Virus record (IMG/VR): IMGVR_UViG_3300047311_000317
Location: 1-35,613 of that record
DNA: 35,613 nt
Source of the DNA: a virus
Reading direction: 5' to 3' (one strand)
In this document: one piece after another, positions 1-10,067 of the stretch
Layout: each line of letters opens with the position of its first letter
Position numbering within the stretch: the stretch's first letter is position 1
Notes under the pieces: generated by a model
The model's database searches: none
Told to the model about the DNA's origin: nothing
The model's input: the letters and a program-made list of their open reading frames with translations, nothing else
Made by a program: the position numbers and the translations under genes

Positions 1-1751
1 TCTATATCGCCGGGCTTGATTGCGGGGATTATGTCGTCGCCACGAACGGGTCGGTGACAGTGCCGTTCGGGGCCTGTGACGGGCTGTTTACACTCGCATT
101 TCTCGAATCGGTTTCCGGCGGAGTGAATTTCGTTTTGCCGGGTACGGGCGCCGACCCTGTATTCCTGACCCAGCCAGCCGTACAGAGCTATTCCGATCCG
201 CTGCCGCATATTGTGGCCTGGCTTGGTTCGGCGGCGCCCGGCAGCACCAACATTATCGGCGAATACGATGGCGGCAATGTCTGCGCGCAGTTCAATTTCA
301 GTTCCGGCGCATTCGTTTCGCGGCAGGACATGTCCGCGCTCGGCGTCTATCCAGGCGTTCTGAACGGCAACACGGTATTGTCGCCAGACGGGAAAATGTG
401 GACCACCAACGATCACTCGACCGGCCCCGGCGCTTATGTCCGTGTTGATCCGTCCGGCTCGCCGTGGAGCGTTACCGATTCATGGGGTGTCTATCCAGCG
501 GACGTTCCCACCGGATCGCCCTACCCGATTTCCCAGGCGTATCTGACGATGGGTTCGACGCACTGGCTGGTGCAGGGCGGCTTTACCAATAGCCATATTA
601 CGGTCCTGCGTGCCGATCCGCCCGCTTATCCGGCCGGGCACTTCGGTTTCTGGGGCCATCAGACAGACATCACCAGCGACGGTTCGTTCGGCGTCTGCGC
701 CGGCCCGCAGTCTGCATCGAGCGCAACGGCATACTGGACGGCAGAAACCCATGCGTCAGGCCCGCCGTACAAACTCGGCAAGACCGTGATCGCGAGCGGC
801 GCGGAGAACTACGATCCTGCGACGTGGACCACGCCCAACGGGTTCATTACCACAACCACGATCAAGACCTATGTGCCCACGGATTTCGATGCAACATGGA
901 CCACGATTTTTGCCTTCTGCGGCCCGGCCTACGACGCGACCGACGGCCATTTGCTGTTGCAGGTGCGCACCACCGATGCCGTCACCAACAAGCAGTACAT
1001 CGTCAAGGTCAATTCCTCCACGGGTGCCGTGATCTGGAAGGTGGCGGTGCTGAGTGCGTTTTTCAACGAACAGGCCGTGTGCTTTTCGCGCATCCAGACC
1101 GGGTACTATTTCTATCAGGCCCAGACCTCCACCTGGGGCGGCACCGCGTACAGCATCAAGACTTCGGACGGAACAACCACTACGCAGACCTATACGGGGC
1201 TGTCCGGTTTGAGCGAGCAGGTATCCGACGACGTGCTGGGCTGCATCATCGGCAACGGCGGCTGGGACAAGGCGCAAGGGAACATCACCTTGCTAAACTC
1301 TACGCCGAACTCCGGCGGTACGCTGGTGGCGATCTATTTTGTGACGCCGGGCACCGCCGCAACCAATACGATCCTTGCGACCGCCCCGGTGGTTATCGGG
1401 TTTCGCTTTCCCTCCAAGGGTCAGTTGCTTCGCCCGCAGTCTCCCGAAGCGAGTGGCGCGCGCAACGGTCCTGCAATGGGCAAGACGCGGCGGCCTCACC
1501 GGGCGGCCGCCTATCTGGTGAACGCCATTAACGGCACGACGTATTGGGGTACGGATTTCACTACCGTATATCCGCTGATTTTTGAATCGCCGCGCGAATC
1601 AGACACAGTGCTACAGCCCTTCACGGGAGTTCAGCGGTTCGAGTTGCAGGGCGACTACGACTACGACGGCATGATCGCATGGGAAACGTCCAGCCTCTAT
1701 CCGCTGGCGGTCGCAGCGATTGAAGGATTTTTGGAAACGCAGGACATCTGA
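1..1751 (+). CDS. Large tail structural protein, 3' part only
   Basis: The reading frame is open from base 3, before any start codon, so the gene begins upstream of the window. The visible part (about 583 residues) is rich in Gly, Thr, Ser and aromatics, with repeated short beta-strand-like stretches. The end has the layout usual for large podoviral tail proteins: a block of basic residues (RRPHRAAAYLVNA), then YPLIFESPRESD, then a Phe-Thr-Gly / Asp-Tyr-Asp segment before the stop. That layout suggests a tail tube, stabilisation or knob protein facing outward. It is followed by internal virion genes with a TGATG overlap. The exact role is inferred, and the first in-frame GTG at 54 is not the real start. 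Confidence 0.7.
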   Translation, partial: YIAGLDCGDYVVATNGSVTVPFGACDGLFTLAFLESVSGGVNFVLPGTGADPVFLTQPAVQSYSDPLPHIVAWLGSAAPGSTNIIGEYDGGNVCAQFNFSSGAFVSRQDMSALGVYPGVLNGNTVLSPDGKMWTTNDHSTGPGAYVRVDPSGSPWSVTDSWGVYPADVPTGSPYPISQAYLTMGSTHWLVQGGFTNSHITVLRADPPAYPAGHFGFWGHQTDITSDGSFGVCAGPQSASSATAYWTAETHASGPPYKLGKTVIASGAENYDPATWTTPNGFITTTTIKTYVPTDFDATWTTIFAFCGPAYDATDGHLLLQVRTTDAVTNKQYIVKVNSSTGAVIWKVAVLSAFFNEQAVCFSRIQTGYYFYQAQTSTWGGTAYSIKTSDGTTTTQTYTGLSGLSEQVSDDVLGCIIGNGGWDKAQGNITLLNSTPNSGGTLVAIYFVTPGTAATNTILATAPVVIGFRFPSKGQLLRPQSPEASGARNGPAMGKTRRPHRAAAYLVNAINGTTYWGTDFTTVYPLIFESPRESDTVLQPFTGVQRFELQGDYDYDGMIAWETSSLYPLAVAAIEGFLETQDI

Positions 1752-2176
1752 TGGCTGTCGATTACGGAGCGATTGGCGGTGGGGTGAAGGGCCTGACGGG
1801 CGGCATCGCCGATCTGTTTGCGTCCGGCATGTACGGCCAGCAAGCCAATATCTACGGACAGGACGTAAATCTCGCCAAGGAATCCACTGGCCTAAAGGAA
1901 TATGCAGCCACCGGCGAAGCGCTCATGGGGTTGGGTGCAACCCGTACAGGCTACGGCGGCGGCAATCTGGCAACGTCCGGCTCGGCGGTCGATGTGCTGG
2001 CAGAATCGGCCAAAAACGCCAGTCTCAACAAAAGCATGATCGCCATTCAGGGACAGCTAGAGGAAAACGATTTTCTCATCAAGCAGCAGGCCGCGAAGTC
2101 TCAGGAAACAAGCAGCCTCATCGGCGGCATCGGCGGGCTGATTGGCGGCGCGGCACAGATCGGCATGGGTATCTGA
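1751..2176 (+). CDS. Small internal virion / tail-associated protein
   Basis: A 141-residue protein whose ATG overlaps the previous stop as TGATG, so translation is probably coupled. It is Gly/Ala-rich with hydrophobic glycine-zipper-like ends (GAIGGGVKGLTGG near the N-terminus, IGGIGGLIGGAAQIGMGI at the C-terminus) around a more polar helical middle. Proteins of this size and composition lie just before the large ejection proteins of podoviruses and are thought to be packed inside the head and ejected with the DNA. No enzyme motif is seen. The role is inferred from position and composition. Confidence 0.6.
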   Translation: MAVDYGAIGGGVKGLTGGIADLFASGMYGQQANIYGQDVNLAKESTGLKEYAATGEALMGLGATRTGYGGGNLATSGSAVDVLAESAKNASLNKSMIAIQGQLEENDFLIKQQAAKSQETSSLIGGIGGLIGGAAQIGMGI

Positions 2177-2177
2177 C

Positions 2178-3722
2178 ATGGCGGCAATTCCTGTTTACAA
2201 CCCGCTGAACGCAATCGGTCAGGGACTCCGCATCCCAGAAGGCGGTGCCGGCGATCTTGGCGTGGCAGCGCGCCATGCCAGCGCGCAACTGCGTGTGGGC
2301 GGAGACGCGATCGCCGGCACCGTCGAAACCTACGGCCAGCACGAAGTCCAGCAGGAAAACGCCGATATCGAAACCGCCAAGGCCGGCACTCTCGATCCGC
2401 TGACACAAGGCATCAACAAAGCGCTCGCCAACGCCCCGCAGGGCAAAGAGCACGATGCACTGAACGAATATCTGAACGGCCAGGGCGCCGAACTCATCAA
2501 CAAGATCGGTGCGGATGCATCCACTACCGAAGGCCAGCAGCGCGCCACGTCCGCGCGCGCCGAACTCACCAGCTATGCGTTTCGTTTCGGGCATTCCGGC
2601 GTCTCGATTATCTCGGCCGTCAACGTCAGGAACAGCGTCAACAACGGCGCCAATGTCTATGCCCAGCAGGCCGGTCAGGGATTCATGTCGCTGGCCGACG
2701 CGCGCGAGAACACCCGTGCGCTGGTGGAAAGCTCGATCAAGTCCGCGCCCGATATTTCCGCCGAAGACGCGGCGCGGGTGCGCGATGCGGTTCTCTCATC
2801 GAAGTATCACGACATCGACGCTGCGGTGGGCAAGGGCTGGGCTGAACGCGATCCGGTACGTCTTGGCGAAGCCATTGCGAAGGGCGAGCTGCCGAACCTG
2901 AGCGGCGAAGAAGTCGATGCACTGAAGGACCACGCCGTCACCTACAACCGCGCTCAAGTCGATTTTGCCCAATCGCAACAGAAGAAGCAGGCCGACGATT
3001 TGCTGGCACAATCCTATTCGGGGCTGTCTCTCGACGGCAACGGCAACATGATCCTGACCCCGCAATTCATTCAGGGCAGGGACCAGTATGCGCACATGCC
3101 GGGCGCGGAAGCCGCCAAGACCGAATCGTCGCTGAAACTTGTGCAGCAGGTGCAGCGCGATCAACTCGACGGCAAGAGCGTCGTTACCGACCCGCGCGTT
3201 TACGCCGACCTGACGAAGCGTCTATTTCTGCCTTCTGGCGACCCGCACGCACTATCGTTCGCCGATATAGACGAAGCACGAATCCACGGTGCGCTCAGCG
3301 ACCGCGACTGGAAGATGATGCACGAGTCGCTTGAGGACCTGGAAAAAGACCCGGTAAAGAAGGACGCCTACGGCCAATTCTCAAAGCAGACGGAGGCTCT
3401 GAAAGGCGTCATCACCAAGACGAATCCGGTCGCCGGTATTTTCGATGCGGGCGGCGACCAGCGTTACGCAGAATTTCTGGTGGCAGCCCATTCACGATTC
3501 GATGCGGCGTACAAATCCGGCCAGTGGCACAAATTGCTCGATGCAAACGAGTTGGGAAAGCTGGCCGTGCAGTACGGCAACCTTCCACCCCAGAGCGGTT
3601 CGCCAACACTCGGCAAGCCGCAATATGTCCCGCCGCCTGCAAATGCGGCCCCCGCCCCAACTACCAAGCGCAATCAGGGCGAAACAGCGGAAGCCTATCT
3701 TGCCCGCGTGGGCGCGCATTAA
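2178..3722 (+). CDS. Internal virion protein (ejection protein), 514 aa
   Basis: The start is taken as the ATG at 2178, one base after the previous stop; an upstream in-frame GTG would overlap that gene needlessly. The protein is mostly predicted helix with many Ala, Gln, Glu and Lys residues and long charged stretches. The C-terminal tail is rich in Pro and Ala. It sits directly before the 1609-residue ejection protein, the gp14/gp15-type slot of T7-like inner-core genes, so it probably forms part of the ejected complex that lines the channel across the cell envelope. No catalytic motif was recognised. Confidence 0.6.
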   Translation: MAAIPVYNPLNAIGQGLRIPEGGAGDLGVAARHASAQLRVGGDAIAGTVETYGQHEVQQENADIETAKAGTLDPLTQGINKALANAPQGKEHDALNEYLNGQGAELINKIGADASTTEGQQRATSARAELTSYAFRFGHSGVSIISAVNVRNSVNNGANVYAQQAGQGFMSLADARENTRALVESSIKSAPDISAEDAARVRDAVLSSKYHDIDAAVGKGWAERDPVRLGEAIAKGELPNLSGEEVDALKDHAVTYNRAQVDFAQSQQKKQADDLLAQSYSGLSLDGNGNMILTPQFIQGRDQYAHMPGAEAAKTESSLKLVQQVQRDQLDGKSVVTDPRVYADLTKRLFLPSGDPHALSFADIDEARIHGALSDRDWKMMHESLEDLEKDPVKKDAYGQFSKQTEALKGVITKTNPVAGIFDAGGDQRYAEFLVAAHSRFDAAYKSGQWHKLLDANELGKLAVQYGNLPPQSGSPTLGKPQYVPPPANAAPAPTTKRNQGETAEAYLARVGAH

Positions 3723-6700
3723 ATGAGCCAGCCGGGGATTGCACCGACACCGCCGGAAGCGGCAGGCGCGGCCAGACTGAATGCGCTTCGTCAGGGCGGG
3801 TTCAGCGAACAGGAAGCGTCCGACTATCAGGCGCGGCAATCTGTTGTGCTTGCGCGGGGTGGATTTTCCGGCAAGGAGATCAGCAACTATTGGGGCGGCG
3901 ATCCGAAAACCCCACAGCTCGCCCACACGCTTTCGATGAATGCCGACACGCCGAAAGAGGCTGGCAATCTCTACGAAGAATACATGGCCGGCTGGCAGGA
4001 CTCCGATCTTGGCCTTGCGATGCACGGCAAGCCGACGCTCGCGCATTCTCCCAAGAGCGGCATCATTGCGTCGGTGGTCAATCAGGCGGGACAATTCGCC
4101 GGCGATCTTCCGGCGGCTGTGCCGGGCGCGTTCATCGGCGCAGGTGCAGGCGGTGCGGCCGGCGCTCTGGTGCCCGGCGCGGGCGAGACTGGCGCGTCTG
4201 AAGCGATCGGCGCTGCCGCCGGTGCGGGCTTCGGATTCAATGCGGTGCCGCAGGCGGTGCGCGAGGGCTTGCTGGATGCGTACAATCGCGGCCAGGTCAA
4301 GACATGGACCGATGCATGGAACGTCGCATGGAACAGCGCCTCGAATGTGGTGAAACAGGGCGTCGTCGGTGCGGCAACAAACCTTGTCGGCGGCCCGGCG
4401 GCACAGGTTGCCGGAAAGGCCGGACTAGGCCCGGTTGCACAGACCGGCGTCAGGCTCGCGACGGAAGCAGGCACGGCCGTCACGACCGGGGCGGTGCTCG
4501 ACGGCCATGTACCGGACGCACACGATTTCGCCGCCGCCGGGCTGCTGATCTTCGGCCTGCATGGTGTCGCGGGCGCTGCGGGAAAGATCGTTGGGGGAAA
4601 ATATCGGGCGTCCACCGGCGAGAAGCGAATCGCCGCCAATCTGCAACAGGTCTATCGCGAGACAGGCATCCCGCCATGGCAGGCGGCAAAACTCGCGCAA
4701 AGCGATCCTGTCGTCTATCAGGAATTGCTCGCACAGGACACGGGCGGCAATCCATCGCTCGGCAAGACGCGCGCGCATGGCGGCATCGAGCCACAGCCGT
4801 TCGGCAAACGTACAGCCACGCCAGAACAGGAAGGCAAGACACCAAGCTTTGCGCGGACTGCCGACGATCTTCTGCCGACGGTCAGGGGCCTGGAAGGTTC
4901 GGGCATCGAAGCCAGAGACGACGCTGCAATCTCACCGGCGGGCGCAATGGGCCGCTACCAGATCATGCCGGGCACGGCGCGGCAATACGGCTTTGACCCG
5001 GCGCATTTGCTCGATCCGCATTACAACGAAATGGTCGCCCGTACCGTTCTCTCCGACCTCATCAAGCGGTATAATGGCGACACGGCTGCGGTGCTTGTGG
5101 CCTATAATGCCGGGCCGGGTTGGGCCGCGAAATTCCTTGCAGCCGGCCGCGATCCCTCCATGTTGCCGCACGAGACGCAGAAATATCTCACCCATGCGGA
5201 ATCGCTTGGGCTTACGCCGGTTGGTCCATATCGCGCGAACTGGAAGAGCTTTCGCGACCGGCCGGAAATGGTATTGCGCCAGAACACCGACGGCTCCATA
5301 GCGCCGGATGCGCGGTCGATTTCTTCTTATTTGCAGGAATTTGGCAGGCTCGCCAATTTCAGTTTCAAGATCGAGCCTGCGATGATGGACATAGACGAAG
5401 GGCCGGGGCCTTCGTTCGAGCATCGGCCGGCCGAACCCTTCGCCAGCACCTATCGCAATGTGTTCATCCCCGACACGCCGGAAGAAACACAGAAGCGCTG
5501 GTACGGACTAGGACGCTACGAAGTCCTCTATCACGAAGTCGGCCATGCGATCGACAGTTACCTGCATGGCGGAACAGGAACAACAAGACAGATTTCCGAC
5601 CCGGAATTGAAGGCGGAAATGGTGGCTTCGTCCAAGGCGTGGAAGCCGCTCATCTGGGAACGCTATCCCGACCATGCCAAGAAGCCTTCCGAACTCGTCG
5701 CCGACAACATCGCGCGCTATATTTCCGATCCTGTGGCGCGAAAGGACATGCCGCTGTTCGACAAACAGTACGGCGAAATCCTCAAACCGTACATCGAAGC
5801 GGCGGAACGCGCCCTGCCTGTGAAGGGCAGCGACGGAGAGTGGAGCGACCCGAAGGGCGCCCCGCAAGGCGGCGGCTGGTACGGCATGGGTGGCGGTGGA
5901 AAGAAACCGCCCGGCGGCGGCGGTACAGAAGGGGGAGAAGGTCCAAAGCAAATCCCCGGCCCGAAGGGAGACAGATTCCGGTTGCCGTTTGATTTGCGCG
6001 CGCAACGCTTTCAGGAAGACATGATCGGCAAGGAACCGGAACGCGGCACCCCGCCGCTCGGCGAAGCTGTCCGGCAATATGTCTCGGAACTGAAACCGGC
6101 CGAAGACATCGACACGCTGTTGCGCGAACGCGGGAAACTCGGGCCGAAATCCGTGGGCGTCGCCGATATGTTCCGGCAGACCTATGGCTCGGAAGGCCGG
6201 GCGCTCTCCATGCTGAAGGACGGCCCGCTGGATTTGTCTGACCCGAACAACATCACGCGGCGCGCCGGTATAAAGCCGTACATGAAGATTTTGGAGGACG
6301 TGCAAAAGGGCGGCGGCACGCTGGAAGGCTTCGACTACTGGCGTTCGGCCCAGCGCACGGTGCAACTGGACAAACGCGGCATAGAAGGCGTCATGCCGCT
6401 CGACGAAGCGAAAGCCACGATAAAAGACGCGCCGGAGATTTACGCGGAAGCGGACGGCGAACTGCAAAAGTTTCAGGGCGCCATGCTCGATTACATGGTG
6501 GCGTCTGGTACGATTTCGGCCAAGCAAAAGGCGCTGATGCTGAAGGCAGGGCCGTCCTATGTCTCGTTTCGCCGCATCATGGGCGACGACCAGAGTTTCA
6601 TCACCATGCGCGGCTCGCGATCGTTCCGTGTCGGGCGTTCGGTGTTCAAGGTCGAGGGCTCTGACAAACAGATCGTATCCCCGCTCATGTCGGACATCGA

Positions 6701-8552
6701 CAATGTGCGCCTGATGGTGCGCATGGCGGACCGCAACCGCGCCCAGCGCGCGGCGATCGGCACACTGGCGGAAGAAAAGGATGGAGTCCCGGCGCTCATC
6801 AAGCGCGAGAAGCCGATCGAGATTGCCGAACCTGGCAGCGACGTATTCAAGCCCTACAAACTCGACGCGGACACCGAGAAGGTCTATGCCGCGATGACGG
6901 CGGTGAAAGCGGAGTCCGGCGACAAAAACACCTTCACCCATTATGAGGACGGCGTTCCCGTTACCTATCGCGCGCAGTCGCCGGAACTCGCGCAACTCAT
7001 GCGCGGAGCGGATTCGGGCCAAGAGGCCCATATCATCGACCGCGTGTTTACCGCCGCCTCCAAGCTGACGCGGCTTGGTGTGGTGCTGTCGCCGGACTTT
7101 CCGGTGCGTATCGGTCTGCGCCATGAAATGACGGCGTACACCTATGATCCGCTTCACCCGCCGCCCCTGGTGAATTTCATCGAAGGGGCAATGGATATTT
7201 TCGGCAAGAGAGACGCCTTCAAGGCGTGGGCGGCGAACGGCGGGGCCGGAGCAACCTTTGCGGAAATGGGCAATGCCACGCTGAAGCACGATGTCTTCAA
7301 GCTGTTCGACGAAACCGGCTTTACCAACAAGGCGTGGAACGTGATGCACCATCCCATTGAGGCGGGGTTGGCGTTGCAGGAATTTATCTCGACGGCAAAC
7401 CGCGTGGGCTATTACAAGCGCGCGATCCGCATGGGCTATGAGCCGCTGAAGGCGGCCACCATGTCGCGGCCGGCCTATCTGGATTATTCCGAACGCGGAA
7501 CTTCCGCCTTCGTCAATACATGGTCGAAATGGACGCCGTTCTTGCGGGCGCACATTCTCGGTACGGAAATGCTCGCCAAAGCCTATGCCAAAGACCCGGC
7601 GGGAACGGTCGCCCGGCTGATGCTGTCGCACACCATCCCGTCGGTCATCCTCTATGCGCTGAACTACTGGCAGGATCAGTCGGGCCAAGTACCAGAAGAT
7701 CAGCAGTACAAACAGATTCCGCGCTGGGAGAAGGACACCTATTTCATCCTTCCCCAAGTGGGAGGTACGCGGCTTCGCATTCCCTATGGCTTCCAGTCCG
7801 GAGCGGTGTGGGGCGGCATGGTGCAGCGCTTTCTCGATTCCGAATTGCAGAAAGACCCGCAGGCTTTCAACGAGTGGGCCAAGGGAATTTCCGATGAACT
7901 GATCCCGCCGGTCCTCCCCGATGTCGCCCGCCCGCCATTGGAGATTGCCGCGAACAAGAACTTCTTTACCGGCAAGCCGCTCATCCCGGATTCGATGAAG
8001 GACGCCAGCGGTCAGTACCAGTTCACCGATGCGACGAGCGAGGCAGCAAAGACTCTGGCGAAATATGTCTCCCCCGTCGTCAATATCTCGCCCATCAACA
8101 TCGACGAACTGGTGCGAGGCTTTACGGGGACGCTCGGTCAGGATGCATTGAAAGCGGTTGACGCAGCATCCGGCAGGCCCGGTATGCCATGGGAAGTCGC
8201 GGATATTCCGTTCGTGCAATCCTTTGTGGTGCGCAATCGCGGGTCCAGTCCCCAGCGCATCGAAGATTTCTATACCGATCTGCACAAGCTCGAACAGAAG
8301 AACGTGGATTTCGGACTTGCCAGAAAACGCAACGACTACAGCGCCATGCTGGCGAACGCGAACGGACGGGCCTATTTCCGAATCGACCAGATCGCAAAAG
8401 CAATGGCCGTCCAGCATGACCTTATTCGCGGGATTGAAGCAAACCAAACCATGTCCGCCGACGAAAAGCGCCAGTCCATCGACGCCACCTACGCAATGAT
8501 GCTGGCGGAATCCAGGGCCGGTTCGGACGCCATCAGAAAGATTACCCCATGA
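3723..8552 (+). CDS. Giant ejection protein: lytic transglycosylase plus HEVGH zincin-like motif
   Basis: 1609 residues starting one base after the previous stop. The N-terminal third has Ala/Gly-rich hydrophobic stretches (about 115-165 and 225-285). Residues about 380-470 read as a soluble lytic transglycosylase domain: the likely catalytic Glu is E391 in GLEGSG, followed by ISPAGAMGRYQIMPGTA and VAYNAGPG. At 604-608 the motif HEVGH appears in YHEVGHAIDSYL, with SELVADNIARYISDP downstream as a possible third zinc-ligand region, so a metallopeptidase-like domain is likely. A Gly/Pro/Lys-rich linker lies at about 710-740. The last 600 residues match the style of the large polyvalent-protein C-terminal domain (LPD38-like: FISTANRVGYYKRAI, WSKWTPFLRAH). 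It is probably packed in the head and ejected to open peptidoglycan and to act in the cell. The enzymatic assignments come from motifs. Confidence 0.75.
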   Translation: MSQPGIAPTPPEAAGAARLNALRQGGFSEQEASDYQARQSVVLARGGFSGKEISNYWGGDPKTPQLAHTLSMNADTPKEAGNLYEEYMAGWQDSDLGLAMHGKPTLAHSPKSGIIASVVNQAGQFAGDLPAAVPGAFIGAGAGGAAGALVPGAGETGASEAIGAAAGAGFGFNAVPQAVREGLLDAYNRGQVKTWTDAWNVAWNSASNVVKQGVVGAATNLVGGPAAQVAGKAGLGPVAQTGVRLATEAGTAVTTGAVLDGHVPDAHDFAAAGLLIFGLHGVAGAAGKIVGGKYRASTGEKRIAANLQQVYRETGIPPWQAAKLAQSDPVVYQELLAQDTGGNPSLGKTRAHGGIEPQPFGKRTATPEQEGKTPSFARTADDLLPTVRGLEGSGIEARDDAAISPAGAMGRYQIMPGTARQYGFDPAHLLDPHYNEMVARTVLSDLIKRYNGDTAAVLVAYNAGPGWAAKFLAAGRDPSMLPHETQKYLTHAESLGLTPVGPYRANWKSFRDRPEMVLRQNTDGSIAPDARSISSYLQEFGRLANFSFKIEPAMMDIDEGPGPSFEHRPAEPFASTYRNVFIPDTPEETQKRWYGLGRYEVLYHEVGHAIDSYLHGGTGTTRQISDPELKAEMVASSKAWKPLIWERYPDHAKKPSELVADNIARYISDPVARKDMPLFDKQYGEILKPYIEAAERALPVKGSDGEWSDPKGAPQGGGWYGMGGGGKKPPGGGGTEGGEGPKQIPGPKGDRFRLPFDLRAQRFQEDMIGKEPERGTPPLGEAVRQYVSELKPAEDIDTLLRERGKLGPKSVGVADMFRQTYGSEGRALSMLKDGPLDLSDPNNITRRAGIKPYMKILEDVQKGGGTLEGFDYWRSAQRTVQLDKRGIEGVMPLDEAKATIKDAPEIYAEADGELQKFQGAMLDYMVASGTISAKQKALMLKAGPSYVSFRRIMGDDQSFITMRGSRSFRVGRSVFKVEGSDKQIVSPLMSDIDNVRLMVRMADRNRAQRAAIGTLAEEKDGVPALIKREKPIEIAEPGSDVFKPYKLDADTEKVYAAMTAVKAESGDKNTFTHYEDGVPVTYRAQSPELAQLMRGADSGQEAHIIDRVFTAASKLTRLGVVLSPDFPVRIGLRHEMTAYTYDPLHPPPLVNFIEGAMDIFGKRDAFKAWAANGGAGATFAEMGNATLKHDVFKLFDETGFTNKAWNVMHHPIEAGLALQEFISTANRVGYYKRAIRMGYEPLKAATMSRPAYLDYSERGTSAFVNTWSKWTPFLRAHILGTEMLAKAYAKDPAGTVARLMLSHTIPSVILYALNYWQDQSGQVPEDQQYKQIPRWEKDTYFILPQVGGTRLRIPYGFQSGAVWGGMVQRFLDSELQKDPQAFNEWAKGISDELIPPVLPDVARPPLEIAANKNFFTGKPLIPDSMKDASGQYQFTDATSEAAKTLAKYVSPVVNISPINIDELVRGFTGTLGQDALKAVDAASGRPGMPWEVADIPFVQSFVVRNRGSSPQRIEDFYTDLHKLEQKNVDFGLARKRNDYSAMLANANGRAYFRIDQIAKAMAVQHDLIRGIEANQTMSADEKRQSIDATYAMMLAESRAGSDAIRKITP

Positions 8553-8944
8553 CCACGCTCGCGGTACGCAATAATAACCCTACAAACATTAGGGCTTCTC
8601 ACCATGGCCTTCTCCCGTGGCAAGGCCAACTCGGCTCGAACGAGGGCTTCTGCGTCTTCAAGACGGCGGTTTACGGATTTAGGGCAGCAGCAAAGATCGT
8701 ACATGCATACGCGGGTCGCGGCATTTGCACCGTCGGGGCCATCGTGCGCACCTGGGCCCCGCCAAACGAGAACGACACGGACGCCTATGTATCCGACGTT
8801 TGCCTGCACTCCGGGTTTTCACCTGACACGGCGATTTCAACGGCTGCTGAAAAGGCTACCCTTCTCAAGGCAGTGGCAATGCATGAATCCGGCGGCTGGT
8901 TCTTTGCCGACACCGATTTGGTTCAGGGAATTGCACTCGCATGA
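8549..8944 (+). CDS. Virion-associated RNNNPxNIR family protein (hydrolase-like)
   Basis: 131 residues with an ATGA overlap to the preceding gene. The protein opens with VRNNNPTNIR, followed by WQGQLG, an F-x-V-F segment, GFRAAAKIVHAY and TVGAIVRTWAPPNENDTDAYVSDV. This series is typical of a widespread phage structural protein often annotated as virion protein or P5-like and thought to have a lysozyme-like fold. In this place, between ejection protein and tail fibre, it is probably a small virion-borne muralytic or adsorption-apparatus component. The family match is clear by eye; the activity is not proven. Confidence 0.65.
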   Translation: MTTLAVRNNNPTNIRASHHGLLPWQGQLGSNEGFCVFKTAVYGFRAAAKIVHAYAGRGICTVGAIVRTWAPPNENDTDAYVSDVCLHSGFSPDTAISTAAEKATLLKAVAMHESGGWFFADTDLVQGIALA

Positions 8945-10038
8945 CTGTCAAGCACCCGGCGATCGCGGTCAGGGGAATCCGGGGGCGGGGGCCGGCGGGC
9001 AGAGACTCCTTTACCATCGTTACCGATACATCGGGCAATTTCCAGTTCGCCAAGCTAAGCCACCTTGCCACCAAGGGCGATGTTGCGAGCGGCGGTATCA
9101 TGCCTCCGGTCTTTACCGCGACAACCGCCGGCATTGTCCCGGCCTCCGGCGGAGGCACGGTCAATTTCATCAGGGCCGACGGTACATGGGCGGCGCCTGC
9201 GACTTCCTCCGGGGCCAACCCGACCGCAACCGCAAGCGATGTAGCGGTCAATGGCGTGGCGACAACTTTTCTGCGCTCGGACGGCGCGCCTGCCGTACAG
9301 AAATGTTCATCTTCGCAATTCGGCCTCGCCAAGGTTGACGGTACGACGATCACGTCCGTAAGCGGCGTCATCAGCGCATCAACGACCGCTGCGGATTCCT
9401 CCATCGCGCGGTTCATCAATGTCCCGGCGCATCCGGGCTTCGATCCGCAGATGATCTACGGGGCAACCATCGTTCTTTCCAACAACAATAAGACGGCCAC
9501 TCCCGCGAGCGGGTCGCCGTACAATCATGCCTATGGGACACCCGCCCGCTACACCGGGAAATGGTATTGGGAAGTGGTGCCGGGCAACACTGGTTTCGAG
9601 AACATCGGCATCTGCGGGGGCGGCGGGCACGGAACGGACAGTGTCAACGGCAGCGTCGGCAACTTCGGCCAGTGGATCGACCGTACCGGACAGATCGGCT
9701 GGGCGAGTTCAGGCAATCTCTATTACTACAACGATTCAAATTGGCACACAGCTATCAATACCTGGGCGGCCACGAATGTGCTGGGCTTTGCGCTCGACAT
9801 CGACAATCTTCTGTGGTGGGCGCGGGTCGGAACCGGCAACTGGAACAACAATGTCTCGGCCGACCCGGCAACGGGTGTCGGTGGAATCAATGTGCCGTAT
9901 GTGTTGTCTGGCGCATCGAACGGCTTGATCTGGCCTGGCCTCAACATGGGAAACACGAGTGCCACGAGCATGTATCTGCTCTCCGCCGATTTCGCACATT
10001 CGGCACCCACAGGGTTTTCGCCGTGGGGCGGGTCGTAA
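8941..10038 (+). CDS. Tail fibre / receptor-binding protein with SPRY-like C-terminus
   Basis: 365 residues, ATGA overlap with the gene before. Residues 1-60 look like a virion-anchoring stretch. The middle is rich in Ala, Ser and Thr with the phage-fibre phrase RADGTWAAP and the later variant FLRSDGAPA, typical of fibre shaft repeats. From about 165 on, a SPRY-like beta domain is suggested by SNNNKTATP, TGKWYWEVVP, NIGICGGGG and GFALDIDN, which match the KWYFEV and GVALDLD phrases of phage SPRY domains. It probably binds the host surface and sets host range. It is the last clear virion gene of the tail cluster. Confidence 0.75.
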   Translation: MTVKHPAIAVRGIRGRGPAGRDSFTIVTDTSGNFQFAKLSHLATKGDVASGGIMPPVFTATTAGIVPASGGGTVNFIRADGTWAAPATSSGANPTATASDVAVNGVATTFLRSDGAPAVQKCSSSQFGLAKVDGTTITSVSGVISASTTAADSSIARFINVPAHPGFDPQMIYGATIVLSNNNKTATPASGSPYNHAYGTPARYTGKWYWEVVPGNTGFENIGICGGGGHGTDSVNGSVGNFGQWIDRTGQIGWASSGNLYYYNDSNWHTAINTWAATNVLGFALDIDNLLWWARVGTGNWNNNVSADPATGVGGINVPYVLSGASNGLIWPGLNMGNTSATSMYLLSADFAHSAPTGFSPWGGS

Positions 10039-10067
10039 CGGGGCCGCGAATCGCATAGACACTCCGC

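Noticed and set aside
824-1531. 235-codon plus-strand frame inside the first tail gene
   Set aside because: Out-of-frame reading of the tail gene; Arg/His/Gln-rich without a domain.
3492-4094. Long minus-strand open frames under the virion genes (for example 3492-4094 and 5508-8447, the latter 979 codons)
   Set aside because: They lie opposite well-supported virion genes, have Arg/His-rich composition typical of the antisense of GC-rich genes, and lack motifs or ribosome sites.
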